Positions 1 to 9,200 of a DNA stretch of 64,000 nucleotides are shown here, piece after piece (position 1 is the first letter of the stretch; each line of letters starts with the position of its first letter). Origin of the DNA: Haliclona indistincta (lineage: Eukaryota > Porifera > Demospongiae > Haplosclerida > Chalinidae); contig OZ024792.1 of assembly GCA_964017065.1 (NCBI GenBank), positions 6,443,754 through 6,507,753 of the forward strand, written 5' to 3'. The notes beneath the pieces are model-generated. The model worked only from the letters and a program-made list of their open reading frames with translations. It had not been told where the DNA came from and searched no databases. Made by a program: the position numbers and the translations under genes.

Positions 1-432
1 GAGCTACAATATCGTGACAGGGGACACATGTATTTTCCTTCCAAGAAGTTCCTAACGTTTTTGAGTAGACTTGACCGTTGTGTAATGGAAAATGCCAATG
101 ATTCTGCTTTTAAAAAGTATGGTCCTGACATAATCAAAGTTGCAGTGAAAAAATTGGAGACTGCTCAAGAATTTCAACAACAGTTTAAATCGTTGATTAC
201 AACCAGTTTAGTTGAACGGAATGCTGATGTGAATGTGCCTGAATTTGAGACGGCAATAACCAACGTGTATAAAGAACTTAGTCGAAAACTTTGTCATACT
301 CGACTTGCTGAGTTTATTAGCGCCACTCAGCAAAATCTTGCAGCAGCTCAAGGAAAATCTACACTTGCTGGTCAAAATTTAAGGGATGAACTTCTGGCAT
401 CACATGTAAAAACAAAGTCATTGCTACACTAA
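1..432 (+). CDS. 3'-terminal exon of an unidentified gene (partial)
   Basis: The reading frame is open from the first base of the window, so the gene starts upstream; it ends with TAA at 430-432, about 143 residues visible. The peptide is lysine-rich and mostly helical in character, with RGHMYFPSKKFLTFLSRLD near its start and no membrane segment. I do not recognise the family. The pattern (R/D)xGxxxFPSxxxxxFLxxLE resembles C-terminal parts of some transposon-derived proteins, but this is only a resemblance. An AATAAA follows at 454-459, supporting a true 3' end. It converges with the - strand gene whose stop lies at 481. Confidence 0.45.
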   Translation, partial: ELQYRDRGHMYFPSKKFLTFLSRLDRCVMENANDSAFKKYGPDIIKVAVKKLETAQEFQQQFKSLITTSLVERNADVNVPEFETAITNVYKELSRKLCHTRLAEFISATQQNLAAAQGKSTLAGQNLRDELLASHVKTKSLLH

Positions 433-453
433 TAATAATAGCACATTGAACAT

Positions 454-459
454 AATAAA
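454..459 (+). promoter_or_regulatory. poly(A) signal of the upstream + strand gene
   Basis: AATAAA 22 nt after the stop codon at 430-432, inside a short AT-rich spacer. It fits the end of the partial gene at 1-432. Confidence 0.5.
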
Positions 460-478
460 TTAATAATATAAATTTCTT

Positions 479-484
479 TTTTAT
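479..484 (-). promoter_or_regulatory. poly(A) signal overlapping the stop codon of the - strand gene
   Basis: On the - strand the last codons read GAA CAA TAA followed by AAAA, so AATAAA overlaps the stop codon (481-483). With the + strand signal at 454-459, the two convergent genes have overlapping 3' processing zones. Confidence 0.35.
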
Positions 485-3148
485 TGTTCTTTCTTCTTTT
501 CAGTTCTATCATACTGTTTCTTTTGTGAAGCTAATGATAGAGGCATGTCTCGATAGTATTTTCCACTGTGATGACAACTGTCTGTAACTGTTTTACTGCA
601 AAGATATTTGGCTCTTGCAGTAGTGTAGTTGACACTATCGAGCTTGTTTCCACTTAAGAACTTATACTGACCGAAAAGTGTTTCTACAGCACTTCCTGAA
701 ACTCTTAAAGGGCTTAAGTAATAGTCTGGGTAACGAATAAAAAAGTCCTGGCACAGTAGTTTAAATCCAAATACATCGATGCGTAGATTATCCCAAGCTG
801 TAGTGATAGAGTGTACAAGTAATTTCAAAGCATCATTTGATTTGCTTACTTTGCCAAGATATAAATAACTTCTGTTCTGTATGAAAAGGATTGTATTTTT
901 TGTCTAAATTGAAATTTCATAATGCAATTTTAGTATAGTATGAGCATTATTAATAAATAATTTATTATTACCTTTTTTCTGCAAAGACTCTACCCAGTTT
1001 AGAAAGAATGCATAGCCTTCATCAATGTTCTTAAGAACTTCACTGTCTTCACTTAGAATCTTTTCGTGACTGAGCAATCCTCTCTCGAAGATTTTGTTAC
1101 ATGCTTCCAAGTATTTCTTAGTGCATTGAACAGAAAGGGCATCAGCTGGAGCAGGTACTTGATTGGTGTAGTGAAACAATTCAGTCAACACCTGTTCCTG
1201 CTGTTTTAAAAATATTAAGAGACATTGTACCAAGTAACTAAAGTTAATACCTGCATCACTTTGGCTGGTGCCACATTTAACTTAGTCCATGAATCTCTAT
1301 TAACATACGCCTCTCTTAAGCGAGGCACCATCCTAGCAGCACCAGACTGCCTTCTCTCAACTTCCCGCCTGTACATGTCAATTATGGTCTGCCACCCAAA
1401 GTTGATGTCATCTAATTGAAATGACTTGGTGCCTCCTTTTTGTGATGAATACAACACATTTATCATATTCTTCAGCTATACACAAACAAATCAATAGAAA
1501 TCACACAAGTGCATACAGCTGATTTACCTGGTGGCTAGGACAAACTATCCAGAATACCAACCTTGATGGATCAAACGGGTTTTTAAAAGCAGGTTTTATC
1601 TCACTACTTCCATAGGCACCCTGAACCCCAGTTGTAGCTTTTACAACAGAGATATTTGATGCAGCTGCATCACAAACTAAAGCGTATGTTTTAAACCCAT
1701 ATAAATAAAATGCCTTCATTGACTCAAGTAAGCACGATAAAATAAACTTTCCCTCCAATGATCCAGAACTTGTAAAGTACGGACCAACAACATCAAAAGA
1801 CGATGTCAGGTCACGCCATAAAAATTGTAGAATGTATGTGGTTTGCTTTGAACGGCAGTCTGAGTCAATTAGCTTATATATATCAGACAGAGATGCCAGC
1901 TCCTCATGACTCATTGCAAGACCGACTAACTGATGACTGCGAGAATTCCACATTAACCGGCATACCACCTTTACCTCATCAAAAATAAGTACGCCGTCAC
2001 CTTGAGGCACTTTTGCACCATTAGCCACTCTCTGCAGCTTGAATTCTTCAAAGCGTTTAGCTTCTTGTGAGAGTCTGTCTTGAGAGGCTCCTAAATAATT
2101 ATTGGGTTACTGAATGTTACTATATAAAGTGCTTAATGCACTCACCAGCATCATCTCTAAATGCTCCAGTATATGCTTGCAGTGTGGACCTAGATGGTAG
2201 CTGAATTAGTCCAAAGCTTTTGAGTGCATCATAAGCTGCAGGGCTTCTACTATAGACTGCTAGTGCAAGCCTGACAGTCACCATATTCCAACGATTATGC
2301 CGGTTACCAGTTGCTAACAAAGGAAATAAATTATGGTTAATTCAAAGCACTGTATACATGCATGCATTAAAGTAACAATGTCACGCACTATTTCTTTTTT
2401 GGTCTTGATCAAATTCCTTCTTGATATTAATAAGGTCATTTTTCCAAATTGCTCTGATAGAAGGACCTACTCCTTGCTTGTCAGCTTCACTTAATGCCGA
2501 TTCTAACTCTGCGCTTCCAACTTCATTAACTTTTTCCATAAGTTCACACATTTCATCATGTTGTTCTTCACTTAAGCTAACTTCCATGTGTGAAAACTTT
2601 TTCAACAACTTAGATCTATCGAACTGCATATTTTTGCGCTTCTTTTGTATGCTTTTAGGAGATAAGTACTTTTCTGGGTAATGCGATGACGATTGCACAC
2701 GATTTTCTTTCTGTTCAGATGTAGTACTGGTCAGTTTCTTGAATCTTTGATTCAAATTATCAATTAAGCGTTTGCATGCCGGGCACATGACATCAGCCAT
2801 TTCTTTTTCGCATAAACTAGCATTCTTTGCCAATTTATGCCAGAAGATGCAATTATAAGAATCTATCCTCTGAACAGGATACGAAGTATGCCTTAAACTC
2901 TTGGGATCATATCGAATAACGTCATAGTATTGCTTGTAAATGCCTTGATCTATTCCTGGACAAAATTTATAAGCACTATCAACAGCAACTTGACAAAGGC
3001 CAAGAAATTGATCAACTGAAGCAATAGTTCCCCTTTCTTTGACAAACATAAGAACTCTGAAATCGTAACCACCGGTCTCATTTATCACAATACTAACTCT
3101 GCTAACTGTGCCCAAAGGAGGATGATCATACATGTCTTTCTTGAACAT
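481..3148 (-). CDS. P-element/THAP9-like transposase-derived protein, six exons
   Basis: Exons in coding order: 3148-2389, 2313-2146, 2090-1528, 1475-1251, 1200-972, 848-481. With GT-AG introns the phases agree throughout and give about 770 residues. The middle exons carry the RNase-H-like core pattern of P-element/THAP9 transposases: LIFDEVKV with a candidate first acidic residue, ALVCDAAASN with a candidate second acidic residue, and NPFDPSRLVFWIVCPSHQ followed across a splice by LKNMIN, matching the usual 'D-P-H-x-x-K-N-x-x-N' segment. Near the end SAVETLFGQYKFLSG resembles the family's C-terminal segment. The N-terminal exon is lysine-rich and has a CPACK pair, but no complete THAP zinc finger is visible. 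No terminal inverted repeats were found around it, so it may be a domesticated copy or a remnant without its ends. Start at 3148 is the first ATG in frame; see the entry for 3149-3357. Family call is by motif, not by search. Confidence 0.6.
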
Positions 3149-3357
3149 GTTAAAATGGCTTCAGTTTCTTTTCTGATGCCCCAAACAAAATTGAGTTGAG
3201 GATATTTAGCAGTACCAGCTGTCTCTAGCTCTTTCAGTGTGAATGGTGGCCACCCAGGTATATCTGCTGTGCTTGCACTCACTAGCCTAGGCCTTTTCCC
3301 CGTTGTTTCTTCATTGTGATCATTTCTTCTTTTTCCTAGTATAGTTTCCTTCTCCAT
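3149..3357 (-). other. possible upstream coding exon of the transposase-like gene, out of frame
   Basis: An open frame begins with ATG at 3357 (MEKETILGKRRNDHNEE...) and runs into the next exon in a different frame, ending at 3085. Joining it needs either a frameshift or an intron. A good donor (GTGAGTG after residues KRPRL) and a weaker acceptor (TTCAAG, just after 3148) would join in frame at KDMYDHPP. Upstream of 3148 the main frame meets a stop at once. Could be the true N-terminus, a decayed part of it, or a leader. Confidence 0.3.
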
Positions 3358-3678
3358 TGCACTGAATTTGACTAGCGCGCGAGTTCCTGAGAAGCCTTGA
3401 TGACGTTTCTACTAGACCACCTCTCCACGCTATACGTAACGCTTAAATATACTAGAAAATTACGGGAAATTTTACAACGTTTTCTCACGTGAAGCGCACC
3501 GGAAGTCACGTTACTTTCTACACAGTGTTTGTATGCGGGTATCGGAGGTTCGACACTCTTCTTATTATAAACTCTTGATAATATTTACCACAACTTGACT
3601 GTCGGAGCGCTCTGACCGCTGCGGTTGCGACGGCCCTGAACTAGCAACTACTTTATACTGAAGATTTGAAGAAGAGCG
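3358..3678. other. no gene seen
   Basis: About 320 bases with no convincing open frame or repeat. It lies between the 5' end of the - strand transposase-like gene and a + strand signal-peptide-like ORF, so it may hold divergent promoters; no clear TATA box or other element was recognised. Confidence 0.3.
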
Positions 3679-3756
3679 ATGTTGCAGCCGTCATCACTAG
3701 CCTTGTTAGTGACACTGTTAGCTGTTGTGAGGAATGGAGCACAATTTGTATCATAG
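3679..3756 (+). other. signal-peptide-like mini-ORF, possible lost first exon of gene A
   Basis: ATG at 3679 opens MLQPSSLALLVTLLAVV, a hydrophobic leader-like stretch, and the frame stops at 3754-3756. Leaders of the related genes begin similarly (MLQQLLLVFALAAVS in gene B, MLLQLLLLSSVAVS in gene D). Gene A otherwise has no leader. The end of a typical first exon (..CKN, donor GTAAGT) is present at about 6205-6219, about 2.4 kb downstream and separated from this ORF by the palindromic elements. A simple joining of the two parts is not in frame, so this remains a guess. Confidence 0.3.
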
Positions 3757-3812
3757 TAGCCTCTAAGATCAAAGGCACCGCCAGGGAAATATATCGTATG
3801 TATCCCTGCAAT

Positions 3813-3861
3813 GGGGATTTTCCCTGTATACCCACCGGGTGGGTATACAGGGAAAATCCCC
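3813..3861. repeat. 49-bp near-perfect palindrome
   Basis: Two 24-nt arms (GGGGATTTTCCC... and its complement) around a single central base. It could form a long hairpin or cruciform. It is the first of three palindromic units packed into 3.8-6.2 kb. Confidence 0.8.
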
Positions 3862-4086
3862 AGCGGTAAAGCCACTAATAGAGTCAGATGACTCACTCCA
3901 CACAGTAAACAGTATTGACTGCGGGAGAAGCTTCGGTGGGGAGTGGTTCACCCATACCGAAGGTGAGGCTGGGCTAGGTATGCTCGCTTCTTATACACAG
4001 CTTTCATGCTGATACTAATGGGACCTCATAAACGATTGACCTCATTAATTATGTCAATGGTTGCTATGATACAAGTCACCTATTCC

Positions 4087-4205
4087 ATGCCCACCTGGTA
4101 TGTATACCATTTACACTCGGTATTGTGCTAATAAACCCTCGGGCTACGCCCTCGGGTTTATTAACACAATACCTCGTGTATATGGTATACACACCTGGTG
4201 GGCAT
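4087..4205. repeat. 119-bp imperfect palindrome (MITE-like)
   Basis: Left arm begins ATGCCCACCTGGTATGTATA and the right arm ends TATACACACCTGGTGGGCAT. The centre is CCCTCGGGCTACGCCCTCGGG. The arms are complementary with a few mismatches. It directly abuts the larger fold-back element at 4208. The CCTCG...CTACG...CTCG core resembles that of the palindrome at 7090-7230, suggesting one family of short non-coding elements. Confidence 0.7.
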
Positions 4206-4207
4206 GT

Positions 4208-6178
4208 AGTCAGGTGGCTTAAGGATATTCTGGGGACGTTGCGGATAAAAGCACCAAACTTTGTACATTTATTCACTAGTACATATGAAGTAATTTCAGG
4301 GTAGGTACCACCTCTGAAACCATTCTTGATAATTAATGAAAAAAATTTGCAGCGTCGGCAAAAATTTACAAGAAATTCTGCTAATGTTGCAGATAAAAGC
4401 ACAAAAGTTTGTACATTTATTCACTAGTACATATCAAGTAATTTCAGGGTAGGTACCACCTCTGAAACCATTCTTAACATAAGAGAATAATTAATTTAAA
4501 AATTTGCAGCGTCAGCAAAAAATTACAAGAAATTCTGGTGATGTTGCAGATAAAGGCACCAAACTTTGTAAATTTATTCACTAGTACATATCAAGTAATT
4601 CTATGGTAAGTACCACTTCTGAAAGAATTCTTAACATAAGAAAATAAATTTTAATTATTAAAAAATGCAATGTCATCGTCAGCAAATCTTGATTACTCTA
4701 TCTAAGAAACAACTCAGCAGAATTTAGTATACAATTTATTTGTTGCAATTACATGTGGCTACACAGCTCTGTACAGTTCCACTGGGCTTTCCTACATGAA
4801 CATCTTGCAATACAGGCAACCCTTGTCACTCTTGCAGCCACATTTTACCAGTTCACTGCAGGCTGCAGAGGATAGTGGCAGTGTGTACCACACTGGCATC
4901 CAAGACAAATTCTCCTTATTCAATGTCCAACCGTACTCTTGTGGTGAGGGTGCTTCTTGTTGTGGCTGGGCGCTGGTAGTCCAATTCCAGCCTGATAGGA
5001 TACACTTTACGGTTTCGAGTGCTGTTGCAGAGCATCTTGCATTGGAGGTACTGTAGTTTTAATGAATCTTGCATAATGTATTGTGCACGAAACGCCCTTT
5101 GCACATGCGCAATAGCTAGAAATAATACTAAAAAGTTACTTAACTAGCTATTGCTCATGTGCAAGGACGTTGACATGCTTGGCAAATTTTGCAAGATTCA
5201 CTAAAATTGCAGTATGTTTTCCATTGTTCGGTCCTTTTGACAAAACAGCTCTCTTCATGCTTCGTTTATACATACTCCAAACTGCTTGTCCTATCATATA
5301 AATTGCAACAGTAAAGCGTTCGAGGCATCGAAAAACCCCACTGTTAATGTTGCACTTCGAAACTTGTACCCTATCAGGCTGGAATTTGGACTACCAGCGA
5401 CCAGCCACAAGAATCACCCTCACGAGAAGAGTACCGTTCGACATTGAATGAGGAGAATTTGTCTTGGATGCCAGTGTGGTACACACTGCCACTATCCTCT
5501 GCAGCCTGCAGTGAACTGGTAAAATGTGGCTGCAAGAGTGACAAGGGTTGCCGGTAGTGCAAGATATTCATGTAGGAAAGCCCAGTAGAACTGTACAGAG
5601 CTGTGTAGCCACATGTAATTGCAACAAATAAATTGTATACTAAATTCTGCTGAGTTGTTTCCTAGACTACAGAGTAATTTGCTGACAATGCCGTGACAAT
5701 TTTTAATAATTATGATTTCTTCTCTTATGTTAGGAATTCTTTCAGAAGTGGTACTTACCATGGAATTACTTGATATGTACTAGTGAATAAATTTGCAAAG
5801 TTTGGTGCCTTTATCTGCAACATCACCAGAATTTCTTATAATTTTTGCTGACGCTGCAAATTGTTTAATTAATTATTTTCCTATGTTAAGATTGGTTTCA
5901 GAGATGGTACCTACCCTGAAATTACTTGATAATTATGTACTAGTGAATAAATGTACAAAGATTGGTGCTTTTATCTGCAACATCACCAGAATTTCTTGTA
6001 ATTTTTTGCTGACACTGCAAATTTTTTAATTAATTATTTTCCTATGTTAAGATTGGTTTCAGAGGTGGTACCTACCCTGAAATTACTTCATATGTACTAG
6101 TGAATAAATGTACAAAGTTTGGTGCTTTTATCCGCAACGTCCCCAAAACCTGAAAATTTGGACATAAGCCACCTGACT
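4208..6178. mobile_element. large fold-back element (~2 kb) with long inverted arms
   Basis: The left arm (about 4208-5010) returns as reverse complement in the right arm (about 5370-6178); outer ends are AGTCAGGTGGCTTA and TAAGCCACCTGACT. Each arm holds three tandem units of roughly 150 bp carrying TTCACTAGTACATAT, at about 4240, 4385 and 4540 on the left and mirrored on the right, then an inner block around 4770-5000 mirrored at 5370-5600. A further small inverted repeat sits near the centre (about 5090-5165, GCACATGCGCAATAGCTA). No long open frame is present, so it would be non-autonomous. It lies immediately upstream of gene A's first Ig exon and probably interrupts that gene's 5' end. 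Confidence 0.75.
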
Positions 6179-6268
6179 AATGGAATAACTACTACATAGC
6201 TCAGCCGTGTGCAAGAATTGTAAGTATTTCTTTACTTGTTCTGTATCTGATGTGTTGCTGTTCTTCAG

Positions 6269-9200
6269 GTACCATCAGTGAACTGATGATTACTCCATCA
6301 CACAATATCATTATTGAGTCTGGTACTACTGTATCACTGAGTTGCACTGCTAAGCATACAAGTGATCAAGATTGCTCAATGTGTTTGGTGTGGAAGCATA
6401 ATGACAGGCTTCTCTCTGATGTCTATTTTACAACAATCAATGAAACATTGAGTAGTACATTACCACTCACTGTTAACATGAGTAACCAAGGAGAGTATAG
6501 CTGCCAGACAAATGGGACAGAGACAGAGATAGCTCAGTCAATAGACATCACAGCAGTCGGTTAGTGAGAATAAACGTGCTCTACATGTATTTAGAGTATA
6601 GCTCAATGTTATTGACCAATCAGATTTACTAGATCCGAGGATCTATTTGCTGTAGAGACCATCCGCGAACGGATAGAGTCCATCCGCGAACAGATAGAGT
6701 CCTTCCGCGAACAGATAGAGTCCTTCCGCGAACAGATAGACCACAGTTTGCTTAGTGAGAGTGCATTCATAACAAGCCATACAAATTGTTATTGCAAGAA
6801 CACGTGATGTGAGGCTTGTACACGTGTGAGCGTGAGTGAGTTCCAGAAACTAACTTTTTGTTGCGTCAGAAAGCCACTAGCAGACGCTAAAGCGATGGCG
6901 GAAGGATGGTAGGAGACGAGACAGAGTACCAGCAAGGTGTAACAAGACACGGAAAGCCGTTTAGCGACGTACTCTAGCTAAACTCGCCTGTGTTTTCCCA
7001 TCGCTGAAGTAAGGCCGTGTTCTTTACAAAACATTTGCGCAGCGTCGAAAATTCCTTGTTGGATAGCAACGGTTGCTATACTCTAAGCCGGTTAGAGACC
7101 TCGGCCAACGGGATCTACGCGGTATAGAAACCCTCGCGTCGCCATAGAACCCTCGCGCTACGCGCTCGTGTTCTATATGGCTTCCTCGGGTTTCTATACC
7201 GCGTAGATCCCTTGGCCTCGGTCTCTAACCTATACGTAAGATTGGAATAATTAATGAATAATAAATTATTGTCTTTTACAGGTGTCTCAATCAAAGGGAC
7301 ATATACTAACATTCGTATTGGTAATACGACTATCATCACTTGCATGATAGAACCACTCCCATTGAATACAACCTACAAATGGCTTTTGTCAAATGGGCAA
7401 GTGGTGCCGAATAGTTCAAATGTTCTGAAACTTATAGGAAACCACGCCATTGATGAGAGCAAATTTACATGTCTAGTGAATTCATCCCATCTGTACTCTC
7501 CTAGTCAAAAGACTATTACTGTCACTGTACAAGGTATGTAGAGTATACACTTAATACATCACAGACACTGTACTCAACACATTGTGCAGGTACTACTGTT
7601 TCTGATGTTAGTTTAAGTGAAGACAACATATCTGCTCTCAAAGGAACTAACAACATAATGATCAGTTGTATAATCACTCTCAACAATACCATTGGACCTG
7701 ATTACAGTGCACTGAATGTCACATGGACACACAATGGATCTCAATCTACAATGCTACAAGCTAATCCAAGTGGAATGAGTGGAGAGCCATCATCAATGTT
7801 CACTAGTGTATTGATGATTGACAGTAATGAATTCACGGACAGTGGCAGCTACTGTTGTGTTGCTGCAGTGATTGGATCTGGTGACTCAAATAAGATGGAC
7901 TGTGTCACATTAAATGTGCTAGGTAAGTTTTAATACATCACCAATTATTTTTTAATCTTCGTATGCGTTGTTATGCACAGATATTAGAATATCAGGACAG
8001 CATAAAGATCTAACTGCTGGAACCACATACAACATTACCTGCAGTGTACCAGGTCTTGATGACTCTAGTGCCATAATGTGGACTAGTAGTGCAGCTGCTG
8101 TCCCTGTATCAACAACAAACACTCTCACACTGCAGTCAGTGAATAACACATTGAATGGAACTGAGTTCACATGTTCAGTAAAATCGTCAAAATTGTACAG
8201 TTCTGGAATGAAGAATATTACTGTCACCATACTAGGTATGTTTTTAATTTACAGGTACACTTATCTTGTTTTTACTAAATATCTTTAATCAGATACGAAA
8301 GTTATGGCAGTCTCCATTGAGCCTCAGAGTGTCACTGCTCTTGTTGGGTCATCTCCAGTGGTATTCACTTGTACTATAACTCTGAATCATGACATTGGTC
8401 CTGATCATAGTGCTCTGAATGTTGTCTGGACACAAGATACAATGTCTGTCAAATCCAGTGTCAATTCAAAACTAGGACTACATAGTGTGTTTAGCAGTTC
8501 AATGACTGTATCAACTCGAACTCCATCCTCTCGAAAGGAGTATTACTGTAATGCTAGTATTATTGGAACTAATGCAGTATCTGATTGTGCTTCTATCAAA
8601 GTTCTTGGTAAGAAAATCACACTTCTCGTACTGTTACTTAATATAAAATTTACAGAAATTGTCATCACTGGACAATACCAGCAAATCAAATTAGGCAGCA
8701 CATCTACTGTTACCTGCAGTGTACCACAACTGATGAACAGTAATATCAAATGGATATCACATGATGGAGCAGTAGTGAGCAGCTCAGGTGTACTGATGCT
8801 GTTTGGTGACCACACCATTGATGGAAGAATATTCAGATGTGTAGTGAACTCAACACAGCTTTATTCTCCAGGAGAAAGAAATATCACTGTTACTGTTAAA
8901 AGTAAGTTTCAATGATATCAAAGTAACTTCATTTATTAATATTCATAGATACATAATTATGTTAACATGGTAACAGTCTCTGTGAATAATCTAACGGTAC
9001 CAGTTGGGACTAACACTTATCAAATGACTTGTTTTGTCACTCTGAGTAGTTCTATTGGTCCTAATATCAGTGCTCTGAGTGTATCATGGCGGCACAACAA
9101 CCAGCCAATTGACACATCACAAGATAGAGTTCAAGTATCAGAGCCATTTGGTGTACTAAGTTTTTTCTCAAGTAGTCTCACACTCAGTGATATCAATCTG

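Noticed and set aside
3666..3869. + strand ORF MKKSDVAAVITSLV...
   Set aside because: It runs through the 49-bp palindrome, has no homologue in the paralogues, and overlaps the better leader-like frame at 3679.
4076..6029. Several short ORFs in the fold-back element
   Set aside because: They occur as mirror pairs in the inverted arms and show no conserved protein features.
6657..6740. CRISPR-like repeat array
   Set aside because: The four 21-bp units are directly adjacent without spacers, and the setting is an animal intron.
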